From assembly GCF_001189235.2 (NCBI RefSeq), contig NZ_LFIP02000001.1:1477450-1541449 (forward strand): DNA of 64,000 nt, read 5' to 3'. Shown here one piece after another: positions 18,181 to 27,800 of the stretch. The DNA is from Bradyrhizobium embrapense (GTDB lineage Bacteria > Pseudomonadota > Alphaproteobacteria > Rhizobiales > Xanthobacteraceae). Each line of letters starts with the position of its first letter. The stretch's first letter is position 1. A program made the translations under genes and the position numbers. Under the pieces are notes generated by a model that did no database searches, had not been told where the DNA came from, and saw only the letters and a program-made list of their open reading frames with translations.

Positions 18181-18289
18181 CAAAATATCGAAAACAACCC
18201 CATGCACAGTAGCCGGCGGCGCGCCGGCATTCGACATGGCAGCTTGACTCGTCGGGCAAATCAGCGGCATAATTCTATTATTCGGAAGT
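18181..18289. repeat. 105-bp dispersed repeat, copy A
   Basis: Matches 55067-55175 along its length. The two copies share an uninterrupted core that includes ATCGAAAACAACCCCATGCA and continues through CAGTAGCCGGCGG, followed by a diverged but alignable tail (TTCGACA, GCTTGAC, CGTCGGGCAA, CAGCG). No open frame is conserved. Both copies lie just downstream of a stop codon. Confidence 0.85.
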
Positions 18290-18295
18290 TATCGT

Positions 18296-18326
18296 AAGGC
18301 GGGTTGGCGCAGGCGTAACCCGCCTT
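18296..18326 (+). repeat. Inverted repeat AAGGCGGGTT/AACCCGCCTT
   Basis: Perfect 10-bp arms (18296-18305 and 18317-18326) followed by TTACTTT, terminator-like on the plus strand. A related segment up to 18366 (TAGCTGCGGGTTACGCTTCG) and the gap at 19302-19415 carry the same GGCGGGTTACGCTTCG words. Confidence 0.6.
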
Positions 18327-18393
18327 TTACTTTGCGGCCCGTTAGCTGCGGGTTACGCTTCGCTACCCACCCACCAGAATTCCGGACAACCGC

Positions 18394-19011
18394 ATGGAAT
18401 ACGCACCAAGCGACCTCACCCAGCGCGAATGCTACAAGGTGCTGACCTCCTTCGTGCTGCCGCGGCCGATCGCCTGGGTGACGAGCCTCGGCGCGGATGG
18501 CGTGGTCAATGCGGCGCCGTTCTCGTTCTTCAACGTGTTCTGCGAGGACCCACCGCTCTGCATGTTCGCGGTCAACCGCAGGCCCGACGGCCGCGAGAAG
18601 GACACGCTGGTCAATATCCAGCGCTTGGGCGAGTTCGTTGTCAATCTGACCGACGAGCCATTGGCGCGCGCGATGCACGAGACCTCGGGCGACTTCCCGC
18701 CCGAGATCGGCGAGCCCGACTATCTCGGCCTCAAGCTCGCGCCCGCGCGCAAGATCGCGGTGCCCCGGCTCGCCGACGCGCCGTTCGCGATGGAATGCAA
18801 GACCTGGAAGCTGATCGACGTCAATGGCGACCGCCAGCTGGTCATGGGCGAAGGCATTCACTTCCACATCCGCGACGAATTGTGGGACCGTGATGCGATG
18901 CGCGTCCACATGGAGCGTTACCATCCGATCGGCCGCATGTTTGCGGATCGCTACTGCCGCACCGACGACCGCGTGGTGTTTCCCGCGGCCGAGGGCGCAA
19001 AGAGGAAATAG
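18394..19011 (+). CDS. Flavin reductase / FMN-binding split-barrel protein
   Basis: 205-residue flavin-reductase-like protein. FVLPRPIAWVTSLGADGVVNAAPFSFFNVF is the FMN-phosphate binding region of the family (quoted in parts: RPIAWVTS, NAAPFSFFN), followed by the DTLVNIQRLGEFVVNL strand. Such proteins supply reduced flavin to monooxygenases or reduce small substrates. No monooxygenase partner is adjacent; the nitronate-monooxygenase-type gene is 1.6 kb away and carries its own flavin. The next gene starts nine bases after the stop. Confidence 0.85.
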   Translation: MEYAPSDLTQRECYKVLTSFVLPRPIAWVTSLGADGVVNAAPFSFFNVFCEDPPLCMFAVNRRPDGREKDTLVNIQRLGEFVVNLTDEPLARAMHETSGDFPPEIGEPDYLGLKLAPARKIAVPRLADAPFAMECKTWKLIDVNGDRQLVMGEGIHFHIRDELWDRDAMRVHMERYHPIGRMFADRYCRTDDRVVFPAAEGAKRK

Positions 19012-19020
19012 GACAAGACA

Positions 19021-19296
19021 ATGAGCGAAGCATTCCGCGACAACCCGGCACAGAGCCGGTTCGAACTCTCGGTCGATGGCGCAACCGCCTTCGTGGTCTA
19101 CCGCAAGACGCCGGATACCATCACGCTGGTTCACACCGAGGTGCCGCCGGAGCTCGGCGGGCGCGGCATCGGCTCCAAGCTCGCCCGCGCCACGCTGGAT
19201 GCGGTGCGCGGGCAGAACATCAAGCTCGTCGTGAAGTGCGAGTTCATCCAGGGCTTCATGAAGAAGCATCCGGAGTACAACGATCTGCTGGGATAG
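19021..19296 (+). CDS. Small GNAT-type N-acetyltransferase (COG2388-like)
   Basis: 91-residue minimal GNAT-fold protein. The acetyl-CoA pyrophosphate loop is ELGGRGIGSKLAR and the protein ends with the characteristic CEFIQGFMKKHPEYNDL. AGGA seven bases before the ATG and a nine-base gap from the flavin reductase indicate an operon. The members of this small family have no firmly assigned substrate. Confidence 0.88.
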   Translation: MSEAFRDNPAQSRFELSVDGATAFVVYRKTPDTITLVHTEVPPELGGRGIGSKLARATLDAVRGQNIKLVVKCEFIQGFMKKHPEYNDLLG

Positions 19297-19301
19297 GCGT
19301 G

Positions 19302-19415
19302 GGGCGGGTTAGCGAAGCGTAACCCGCCGATCTTTGTGAGGGCACACGCTGGCGGATTACGCCTTCCGCCTTCGCTCGTTGAGCTACGGCGGACGTGGTC
19401 GGCTAATCCGCCCTA
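19302..19415. repeat. Dispersed GGCGGGTTAGCGAAGCGTAACCCGCC-type repeat
   Basis: Contains GGCGGGTTAGCGAAG / CGTAACCCGCC and a second half, GGCGGATTACGCCTTCCGCC / GGCTAATCCGCC, forming nested inverted repeats between converging GNAT and glutathione-transferase genes. The same words occur at 18296-18366. Confidence 0.75.
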
Positions 19416-19420
19416 CGCAG

Positions 19421-20299
19421 CTACGACGCCGCCTGCTCGCCGATCTTGTCCTGCGTCCTGGTCTCGAAATCGCTGGCGTCATGGCGCTCGTGCAACTGGC
19501 TCGACGGCTCGCCCCAGGTGCGATTGACCATGCGGCCGCGCTTCACCGCGGGTCGTGCCGCGATCGCATCGGTCCAGCGCTGCACGTTCTTGTAGTCCTG
19601 CACCGAGAGGAATTCGCCGCCGCCGTAGAGCAGGCCCTTGGCGAGGCTGCCGTACCACGGCCACACCGCCATGTCGGCGATGGTGTAGACGTCGCCGGCG
19701 AGATATTCGTTGTCGGCGAGCCTGCGGTCGAGCACGTCGAGCTGGCGCTTGACCTCCATTGCGAAGCGATCGATGGCATATTCGATCTTGGTCGGCGCAT
19801 AGGCATAGAAATGTCCGAAGCCGCCGCCGAGATAGGGCGCTGAGCCCATTTGCCAGAACAGCCAGGAGAAGGTTTCGGCGCGGGTCTTGACGTCGGTCGG
19901 CAGGAACGCGCCGAACTTTTCCGCGAGGTACACCAGGATCGAACCCGATTCGAACACCCGGATCGGCTCCTTCCCGCTGCGGTCCATCAGCGCCGGAATC
20001 TTGGAATTCGGATTGACCGCGACGAAGCCGCTGCCGAACTGGTTGCCGTCGATCTTGATCAGCCAGGCATCGTACTCCGCGCCCTTGTGGCCCGCCGCCA
20101 GCAGCTCTTCCAGCATCACGGTGACCTTGACGCCGTTCGGCGTCGCCAGCGAGTAGAGTTGCAGCGGATGACGGCCGACCGGCAGCTCCTTGTCATGGGT
20201 CGGACCGGCAATCGGCCGGTTGATGCTGGCGAAGCGCCCGCCGCTCTCCTTGTTCCAGGTCCAGACTTTCGGCGGCTCGTAGGCAGGGGTGTCAGTCAC
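19421..20299 (-). CDS. yghU: YghU-type glutathione S-transferase / disulfide-bond oxidoreductase
   Basis: Nu-class glutathione transferase of 292 residues. It opens TPAYEPPKVWTWNKESGG and RFASINRPIAGPTHDKELP, the long N-terminal arm typical of YghU/YfcG, then a thioredoxin-like domain (LYSLATPNGVKVTVMLEE, VNPNSKIPALMD, ESGSILVYLAEKFG) and a helical C-terminal domain. These enzymes bind two glutathiones and reduce disulfides or organic peroxides. GTG at 20299 is chosen because GGGAG precedes it; a TTG ten codons upstream is weaker. Confidence 0.9.
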   Translation of the reverse strand: MTDTPAYEPPKVWTWNKESGGRFASINRPIAGPTHDKELPVGRHPLQLYSLATPNGVKVTVMLEELLAAGHKGAEYDAWLIKIDGNQFGSGFVAVNPNSKIPALMDRSGKEPIRVFESGSILVYLAEKFGAFLPTDVKTRAETFSWLFWQMGSAPYLGGGFGHFYAYAPTKIEYAIDRFAMEVKRQLDVLDRRLADNEYLAGDVYTIADMAVWPWYGSLAKGLLYGGGEFLSVQDYKNVQRWTDAIAARPAVKRGRMVNRTWGEPSSQLHERHDASDFETRTQDKIGEQAAS

Positions 20300-20577
20300 G
20301 TCGTTGGCTCCCGGTTCATGTTCTTCCAAGGTGGCGCGGCGGCCGCCGGGCCCATCCCCATGTCCGCACTAGATGGTGCGCACGCTCGGCTTTGCCCACC
20401 CCGCCGGATCGCATTTTCTACCTTGCGGAATGCACTGAGAGCGATGCAGCCAGGCAGCGCCTGCACGCAAGATCGCCGTTGCCGAAACCCGCTTGGCTTC
20501 GCTGACCGCGATGCGCTAGCGTTGCAGGGGCTGATGCCAACAAGCACAAGAAGCAGCCGCCGGGAGAAAACCAGTCC

Positions 20578-21711
20578 ATGAAATCACCGATCTGCGACAT
20601 GCTGGGAATTGAATTCCCCCTGCTCGCTTTCAGCCATTGCCGCGACGTGGTGGCGGCGGTCAGCCGCGCCGGCGGCTTCGGCGTATTCGGCGCGACCCGG
20701 TATCTGCCGGAGACGCTGGAGCAGGAACTGAAATGGATCGACGATCACGTCGACGGCAAGCCCTACGGCATCGACGTGCTGATCCCCGAGAACATCTCGA
20801 CCGCGGGTGAAAAGAACGTCACCTGGAAGAGCCTGGAGAAGCGCGTCTCCCAGGAGCATCGCGATTTCACCCGCAATCTCCTGAAGAAATACAACATCGA
20901 GCTCACGACGCAGAGCGTCGCCGACAACCAGCCGCAGCCGTTCGATGCCGAGACCGCGCTGCAATTGCTCGAGGTCTCCTTCCGCCATCCGATCCGGCTG
21001 ATCGCCAACGCGCTCGGCGTGCCGCCGAAGGCGATGATCGAGATGGGTCGCAAGCACGGCGTGCCGGTGGCGGCGCTGGTCGGCTCCAAGGAACACGCGT
21101 TGCGCCAGGTCGCGGCCGGTGTCGACATCCTCGTCGCGCAAGGCACCGAGGCCGGCGGCCATTGCGGCGAAGTCTCGACCATGGTGCTGGTGCCCGAGGT
21201 GATCAAGGCGGTCAAAAAGATCCGCGACGTACCGGTGCTCGCCGCCGGCGGCATCATGACCGGCAGCCAGATGGCAGCCTGCATGGCGATGGGCGCGGCC
21301 GGCGCCTGGACCGGCTCGGTGTGGCTTGCGACCGTGGAGTCGGAGACCTCGGAGATATTCCGCGAGAAGATGATCGCGGCCTCCTCGCGCGACGCGATCC
21401 GCTCGAAGGGCCGCACCGGCAAGCCGGCGCGGCAGCTCCGCTCGGTCTGGACCGACGCCTGGGACCGGTCGCCGGACAGCCCCGGCGCGCTGCCGATGCC
21501 GCTGCAAAGCATCATCAGCCGCGATGCCTTCAACGCCATCGACCGCGCCGCTGAGGCCGGCAACGAGAAGGCGCGCGACCTAGTCAGCTATTTCGTCGGC
21601 CAGGGTGTCGGCCTGGTCGACAGCGTCAAATCGGCAGGCGCCGTGGTGCAGGAATTCAAGGAAGATTTCGTCGAGGCCGTCGAGCACATGAACGCGCTGG
21701 TGGCGGAGTGA
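20578..21711 (+). CDS. Nitronate monooxygenase-family flavoprotein
   Basis: 377-residue TIM-barrel FMN protein of the 2-nitropropane dioxygenase family. The opening MLGIEFPLLAFSHCRDV, the phosphate loop with AQGTEAGGHCGEVST, and PVLAAGGIMTGSQMAACMAMGA are diagnostic. It oxidises nitronates or reduces quinone/enoyl substrates with NAD(P)H; in the acyl-CoA setting a role other than nitronate detoxification is possible. A GGGAG lies about 11 bases before the ATG. It probably reads into the thiolase-like gene 149 bp downstream across a repeat. Confidence 0.85.
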   Translation: MKSPICDMLGIEFPLLAFSHCRDVVAAVSRAGGFGVFGATRYLPETLEQELKWIDDHVDGKPYGIDVLIPENISTAGEKNVTWKSLEKRVSQEHRDFTRNLLKKYNIELTTQSVADNQPQPFDAETALQLLEVSFRHPIRLIANALGVPPKAMIEMGRKHGVPVAALVGSKEHALRQVAAGVDILVAQGTEAGGHCGEVSTMVLVPEVIKAVKKIRDVPVLAAGGIMTGSQMAACMAMGAAGAWTGSVWLATVESETSEIFREKMIAASSRDAIRSKGRTGKPARQLRSVWTDAWDRSPDSPGALPMPLQSIISRDAFNAIDRAAEAGNEKARDLVSYFVGQGVGLVDSVKSAGAVVQEFKEDFVEAVEHMNALVAE

Positions 21712-21731
21712 TCGAATACGTGGACCTCCCC

Positions 21732-21813
21732 GTCCTTGCGAGGAGCAAAGCGACGAAGCAATCCGCCTATGCCCGTGTGGAGATGTGGATTGCTTCGCTT
21801 CGCTCGCAATGAC
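21732..21813. repeat. GTCATTGCGAG-family palindromic repeat, copy 3
   Basis: Begins GTCCTTGCGAGGAGCAAAG and ends CTTCGCTCGCAATGACG with paired GAAGCAATCC / GGATTGCTTC boxes. Unlike the other copies it lies between two genes in the same direction, so it would be transcribed within a possible operon and could act as an RNA hairpin between them. Confidence 0.88.
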
Positions 21814-21860
21814 GCCTAGAACAACCATCGAGTCCAATACCGCAGAGTGAAATAACAAGA

Positions 21861-23372
21861 ATGTCGAACAGCATCCCCGAAGACCGCATTCCCGTCATCA
21901 TCGGTGTCGGCGAGGTCGTCGATCGTCCGAAGGACATCGCCGCCGGCCTCGAGCCGCTCACCTTGCTGGAAGAGGCGCTGAAGCGCGCCGAGGCCGACAG
22001 CGGCGCAAAATTGCTCTCCGATGTGCAGTCGCTCGACGTCGTCAACTTCCTGAGCTGGCGCTACCGCGATCCGGAGAAGCAGCTCGCGCAGCGGCTCGGC
22101 ATCGCGCCCGCGCATCTCTATTACGGCCCGGTCGGCGGCGAGAGCCCGATCCGCTATTTGCACGAGGCGGCGCAGCGCATCGCGCGCGGCGAATGCAGTG
22201 TTGCCGCGGTGTGCGGCGCGGAGGCGCAATCGACCGCGACCAAGGCTCAGCGCGCCGGCGTCGAGTTGCCGTGGACGCCGTTCGCCCATGACGTGGAGGA
22301 GCCGAAGCGCGGCGCCGCGTTCCAGAAGCCGCTTGCGGTTGCGCTCGGCGTGTTCCGGCCGATCACGGTCTACCCGCTCTATGAGTCCGCAACCTCGGCG
22401 CATTGGGGCCAGACGCCGCGCGAGGCGCTGAAAGAGTCGGGCGAGTTGTGGTCGACCTATGCACGCGTTGCCGCCGACAATCCGAACTCCTGGCTGAAGA
22501 AGCGCTTCACCGGCGACGAGATCACCACCGCGACCCCGGACAACCGGATGATCGCCTGGCCCTACACCAAGTTGATGGTGGCGAACCCGACGGTGAACAT
22601 GGGCGGCGCGCTGATCCTGACGAGCCTTGCGAAAGCCCGCGCCGCCGGCGTGCCCGAGGACAAGCTGATCTATCCGCTCGGCGGCGCTTCGGCGGAAGAG
22701 CCGCGCGACTATCTGATCCGCGACCAGTTCGTCGAGAGCCACGCGCAGAATGCGGTGCTGAAGGCGGTGATGGACCTCGTCGGCGGCGACGGCAGGAAGT
22801 TCGACGCGATCGAGCTCTATAGCTGCTTCCCCTGCGTGCCGAAGATGGCGCGCCGGACGCTCGGCCTCGGCGCCGACGTGCAGCCGACCGTGACCGGCGG
22901 TCTGACGTTCTTCGGCGCGCCGCTCAACACCTACATGACGCATTCGGCCTGCGCGATGGTGCGCAAGCTGCGCGGCGGCGGCACGCTCGGCCTGCTCTAC
23001 GGCCAGGGCGGCTTCGTCACCAAACACCATGGCCTCGTGCTGTCACGCGCGGCGCCGACCGCGGCACTCGAGCAGGACACGAGCGTGCAGGCGGAGGCCG
23101 ATCGCAACCGCCGCAACGTGCCCGACTTTACCGCCGATGCAGCGGGAAAAGGCAAGGTCGAGGCCTTCACCGTGATCTATCGCGCCACTGGCGAGGTCGA
23201 GCACGGCGTCACCGTGCTGCGCGCCGAAGACGGCCGCCGCACGCTCGGCCGCATCCCCGCGAGCGACACGGCGACATTGGGATATCTGCAGGACCTCGAC
23301 CGCACGCCGGTCGGCAGCACTGGCGACATCGTCACTGCGAGTGACGGCGTGCTGGAATGGCGGGTGGGTTAA
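21861..23372 (+). CDS. Thiolase-like protein (TLP1-type) with extra C-terminal domain
   Basis: 503 residues, about 100 longer than a thiolase. The thiolase fold is recognisable (IIGVGEVVDRP, GECSVAAVCGAEA, FDAIELYSCFPCVP, GGLTFFGAPLNTYMTHS, GLLYGQGGFVTKHHG), but the nucleophilic-cysteine segment reads VGGESP with no Cys. The last 75 or so residues form the extra C-terminal domain seen in mycobacterial thiolase-like protein 1. Annotated homologues are called acetyl-CoA acetyltransferase, but C-C bond cleavage is doubtful; CoA binding is likely. It has no strong ribosome site and is followed by a repeat hairpin. Confidence 0.85.
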   Translation: MSNSIPEDRIPVIIGVGEVVDRPKDIAAGLEPLTLLEEALKRAEADSGAKLLSDVQSLDVVNFLSWRYRDPEKQLAQRLGIAPAHLYYGPVGGESPIRYLHEAAQRIARGECSVAAVCGAEAQSTATKAQRAGVELPWTPFAHDVEEPKRGAAFQKPLAVALGVFRPITVYPLYESATSAHWGQTPREALKESGELWSTYARVAADNPNSWLKKRFTGDEITTATPDNRMIAWPYTKLMVANPTVNMGGALILTSLAKARAAGVPEDKLIYPLGGASAEEPRDYLIRDQFVESHAQNAVLKAVMDLVGGDGRKFDAIELYSCFPCVPKMARRTLGLGADVQPTVTGGLTFFGAPLNTYMTHSACAMVRKLRGGGTLGLLYGQGGFVTKHHGLVLSRAAPTAALEQDTSVQAEADRNRRNVPDFTADAAGKGKVEAFTVIYRATGEVEHGVTVLRAEDGRRTLGRIPASDTATLGYLQDLDRTPVGSTGDIVTASDGVLEWRVG

Positions 23373-23373
23373 A

Positions 23374-23418
23374 GCATGATCCGGAAAAGTGCGAAGCGGT
23401 TTTCCGAAAAGATCATGC
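23374..23418 (+). repeat. GCATGATCCGGAAAA repeat, copy 1
   Basis: Arms GCATGATCCGGAAAA (23374-23388) and TTTTCCG-AAAA-GATCATGC (23400-23418) pair with a four-base bulge, two bases after the thiolase-like stop. It is a transcribed hairpin and plausible terminator. A second copy is at 47577. Confidence 0.8.
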
Positions 23419-23430
23419 TCAAACAAGGAG

Positions 23431-23618
23431 CTAAAGCGCGAAGGTGATTCGACCGAATCTCATCGCGCTTTAGCAGTTCTCCCTCGCCCCGCTCTTGCGC
23501 GGAGAGGGGCTGCTTCGGCGAGTTCTGAACATGGTTAGACCTGTACCACCTCACCCGGATCGCATCTGACGATGCGATCCGACCTCTCCCCGCAAGCGGG
23601 GCGAGGTAAGAGGGCGCC
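23431..23618. repeat. Composite palindromic repeat (CTAAAGCGCGA plus CTCGCCCCGC hairpins)
   Basis: CTAAAGCGCGA (23431-23441) pairs perfectly with TCGCGCTTTAG (23463-23473). It is followed by CTCCCTCGCCCCGCTCTTGC, by GGATCGCATC-TGAC-GATGCGATCC and by CCTCTCCCCGCAAGCGGGGC. The whole forms nested hairpins between the converging thiolase-like and efflux-adaptor genes. A relative with the same modules in larger form is at 55196-55411. Confidence 0.75.
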
Positions 23619-23625
23619 TTGCGCC

Positions 23626-24828
23626 CTACCCCTTCACGTCCTGCTTCTCGGACGCCGTCGTCGGCTTGCCCTTGGCGCCGGCGCCGGTGACGCGGACGTG
23701 GTCGCCGTCGGCGAGCCCGTCCGGCGGGGCGGTGATGATGCGGTCGTCGGGCGCGAGACCCGAGGCGACCTCGATCTCCTTGCCGAGGTCTCGACCGATC
23801 TTGACGGTCTTGAACAGCACTTTGTCATCAGGGCTGACGGTCGCGACCCGCAGGCCGTTGCTGTTGAAGATCAGAGCGCTGGCGGGAATGCTGAGCGGCG
23901 AGGACTCGCGCTGCAAATTGAGCTTCACGCTCGCATAGCTGCCCGGCATCAGCTCGCCGGACGAATTGTCGAGCCCGAGCTGCATCCGCGTGGTGCCGGA
24001 GGCAACATCGACGGCCTGCGAGGAGGCCTCCACCGTCGCCTGGAAGCTGCGGTTCGGGTAATCCGGCAATGCCAGCGTGGCCTTGGCGCCGATCTTGATC
24101 GCCGGCACGTAGTTCTGCGGCACGTTGACATAGACGCGCAGCTTGGTGATGTCGGAAATCGTGAACATCGCGGGGCCCGAGCCGCCGCCGGCGTTGATCA
24201 GCGCGCCGACGTCGGTGTCGCGCGAGGTCACCACGCCATCGAACGGCGCCGTGATCTTCTTGTATCCGGCAAGCGCTTCCAGCCGCTCGACATTGGCCTG
24301 GCCGGCCTTGACCGCACCGTTCTTGTTGGAGAGGTCGGCGGTGCGCTCGTCGATCTCCTGGGCGGAGACGAAGTTCGAGGCGACCAGCGTCTTGCGCCGG
24401 TTCAGCGTGGCCTCGGAGAGCTTGGCCGAGGCCTGAGCGCTGGCGAGATCGGCGCGCGCCTGCAGCAGTTGCTGGTCGAGGTCAGGCGCCTCGATCTCGG
24501 CGATCACCTGGCCGGCCTTGACGCGGGCGCCGATGTCGGCGTCCCAGTTCTTCAGATAGCCGGACACCCGGGCATAGATCGGCGCGCGGGAATAGGCCTC
24601 GAGCCGGCCCGGGAGATCGATCGTGGGGCTCAACGCCTTGGCGTTGGGTAGCGCCACCGCGACCGTCGGAATGGCTTGGTCATCGGTCCATTGCTTCAGC
24701 CGGTTGTCCTGCTCCTCACGGGCACGGATGCCGGTGCCGACGATCAGCCCCGCACCGACCAGTGCAACCACGCCGAAAATGCCCAATCTCCGGTGAGACA
24801 CCGGTGGGCGCTGTTCAGTGGGCTGCAT
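23626..24828 (-). CDS. RND efflux periplasmic adaptor (membrane fusion protein)
   Basis: 400-residue HlyD/AcrA-type adaptor. A single N-terminal membrane anchor (LGIFGVVALVGAGLIVGTGI), lipoyl half-motifs (YARVSGYLKNWDADIGARVKAG and APFDGVVTSRDTDVGALI, seen in parts), a coiled-coil hairpin between them and beta-barrel domains after. It bridges the inner-membrane pump to an outer-membrane channel. The ATG at 24828 overlaps the pump's stop by 14 bases and has GGAGA upstream. No TolC-like gene is in the window. Confidence 0.92.
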   Translation of the reverse strand: MQPTEQRPPVSHRRLGIFGVVALVGAGLIVGTGIRAREEQDNRLKQWTDDQAIPTVAVALPNAKALSPTIDLPGRLEAYSRAPIYARVSGYLKNWDADIGARVKAGQVIAEIEAPDLDQQLLQARADLASAQASAKLSEATLNRRKTLVASNFVSAQEIDERTADLSNKNGAVKAGQANVERLEALAGYKKITAPFDGVVTSRDTDVGALINAGGGSGPAMFTISDITKLRVYVNVPQNYVPAIKIGAKATLALPDYPNRSFQATVEASSQAVDVASGTTRMQLGLDNSSGELMPGSYASVKLNLQRESSPLSIPASALIFNSNGLRVATVSPDDKVLFKTVKIGRDLGKEIEVASGLAPDDRIITAPPDGLADGDHVRVTGAGAKGKPTTASEKQDVKG

Positions 24829-27800
24829 GCGGAATCTCCGATGAGGCGGCGGCTTTGACGCCTTGCTTCTTGTGTACCATACTGAATACCACGGGAACAA
24901 ACATCAGCGTCGCGAAGGTTGCAAAGATCAGGCCGCCGATCACGGCGCGGCCCAGCGGAGCGTTCTGCTCGCCGCCCTCGCCGAGTCCCAGCGCCATCGG
25001 CGCCATGCCGATGATCATGGCGAGCGCGGTCATCAGCACCGGGCGGAACCGGACGAATCCGGCCTCCAGCGCCGCCGCGACGGGATCGCCGAGCTCCTCG
25101 TAGCGCTCGCGGGCGAAACTGATCACCAGCACGCTGTTGGCGGTCGCAACGCCCATGCACATGATGGCGCCGGTGAGCGCCGGAACCGACAGCGTGGTCT
25201 CGGTCGTGAAAAGCATCCAGACGATGCCGGCGAGTGCGGCGGGCAACGCCGTGATGATCACGAACGGATCCGACCACGACTGGAAGTTCACCACGATCAG
25301 GAAGTAGATCAAGACGACCGCGCCGAGCAGCCCGAACAGCAGGCCTGTGAAGGCCGAGTTCATGGTCTGCACCTGACCGAGCAGCACCACGGACGAGCCC
25401 TTCGGCACCTCCTTGGCGGTGTCCGCGATCAGCTGACGCACGTCGGTGGCGACGCCGCCGAGATCGCGGCCCTGCGTCGTGGCGTAGATCTGCACCAGCG
25501 ACTGGATGTCGTATTGCGAGACGACCGCGCTCGAGGTCGCGCGCTTGATGTCGGCGATGCCGCCGAGGATCGGCGCCTGGGTGTTGCCGGACGCGGTGAT
25601 CGGCAGCGTCTGCAGCGCGCTCAGCGAATCGATCTGGTACTGCGGCGTCTGCATCACGATCGAATAGGACACGCCGTTATCGGGATTGAGATAATAGGTC
25701 GGCGCGACCTGCGAGGAGCCGGCGAGGTTGACGACCAGCGCGTTGGTGACGTCGCGCTCGGTCAGACCGACATATTGCGCGCGGGTGCGGTCGACATCGA
25801 TGTTGAAGGTCGGGTTGTTCGGTGACTGCTGGATCCGCGCGTCGGCGATGCCGGGAATCCGCTTGATCTTCGCCAGCAGCTTGTTGGCATAGGCGTAGTT
25901 GGCCTCGAGATTGGCGCCGCGGATCTGCAGGTCGATCGGCGCCGGCGCGCCGAAGTTCAGGATCTGGCTGACGATGTCGGCCGGCAGGAAGGAGAAACTG
26001 GTGCCCGGGAACAGCCGCGGCAACTGCTCACGCAGCGTGCGCACATGCTGCTCGGTCGGCCTGTGACCTTCTTTCAGCTTGATCTGGATGTCGGCATCCT
26101 GCGGGCCGATCACGCCGGTGTTGTTGTAGGTCAGGTTGATGCTGGAGATCGGCATGCCGATGTTGTCGGTCATGGTCTCGATCTCGCCCGGGATCAGCTT
26201 GCGGATCGCCTTCTGGACATCCGCCATCTGGTTGGCGGTCTCCTCGACGCGGGTGCCGACCTGGGTGCGCACATGCATCAGGATGTTGCCGGCGTCGACC
26301 GCCGGGAAGAAGTTGCGCCCCAGGAACGGCACCAGCAGGAACGACGCCGCGACGATCGCGAGGAAGCCGCCGACGAACACCTTGCGATGGCCGAGCGCCA
26401 TATCAAGCAGCCCGCGGTAGCCGGCGCGAATGCGCTCGAACCGCGCCTCGAAGCCACGCTGGAACCAGACGAAGGGATTGCGCGACTTCGGCGGCGGCCC
26501 GTCGTGATGCACATGCGCCTGCAGCAGGTAGTTCGCCATGGTCGGCACCAGGGTGCGCGACAGGATGAACGACCAGATCATCGCAAACATCACGGCTTCG
26601 GCCATCGGCACGAACAGGAAGCGCGCGACGCCGGTCAGGAAGAACATCGGCACGAACACGATGCAGATGCAGAGCAGCGAGACGAAGGCCGGCGTCACGA
26701 TCTGGTTGGCGCCGTCGAGGATCGATTGCTCGACCGGCTTGCCCTGCTCCAGATGGTAATTGATGTTCTCGATCGTCACCGTGGCGTCGTCGACCAGGAT
26801 GCCGACCGCGAGCGCGAGGCCGCCGAGCGTCATGATGTTGAGCGTCTCGCCGATCGCCGACAGCATGATGATGGCACCGAGCACCGACAGCGGGATCGAG
26901 ACCGCGATGATGACGGTGGAGCGCCAGCTGCCGAGGAACAGCAGGATCATGACGCTGGTCAGCAGCGCGGCGATCACGCCTTCGAAGGCGACGCCGGTGA
27001 TCGCGCCGCGGACGAACACCGACTGGTCGCCGACGAAGCCGATCTTCAGCGCGTCGGGCAGCTGGTCCTTGACGTCGATCACCTTCTGCTTGATGCCGGC
27101 AATGATATCGAGCGTCGAAACCGCGCCGGCCTTCAGCACCATCATCAGCACCGAACGATTGCCGTCGACGTGAACGATGTTGGTCTGCGGCGGGTTGCCG
27201 TCGCGGACGGTGGCGACGTCGCGCACATAGACCATGGCACCGTTGACGGTCTTGATCGGCAGGTCGCCGAGCTCCTCGATGCGGAGCGGCGAGTTGTTCA
27301 GGTTGATGGTATATTCGAAACTGCCGATCTTCTGGGTGCCGACCGGCGTGATCAGGTTCTGCGCAGCGAGCGCATTGGCGACATCCTGGCCCGACAGGCC
27401 GCGCGCCTGCAGGGCGGTCGAATTGAGGTCGATCTGGATCTGGCGCTGCTTGCCGCCATAGGGATAGGGGATCGCGGCTCCGGGCACCGTGACCAGCGGC
27501 GTGCGCAACTGGTTGATGCCGATGTCGGCGAGGTTCTGCTCCGTGAGGCCGTCACCCGACAGCGCGACCTGAATGATCGGAACCGTCGAGGCGCTATAGT
27601 TGAGGATCAGCGGCGGGGTCGCGCCCGGCGGCAGCTGCTTGAGCAGGGTCTGGGCGATCGCGGTGACCTGCGCGTTGGCGGTGCGGATATCGACATTGGG
27701 CTGGAAGAAGATCTTGACGATGCCGATGCCGTTATAGGAGTTCGCAACGATGTGCTCGATGTCGTTGACCGTCGTGGTCAACGTACGCTCGAAGGGCGTG

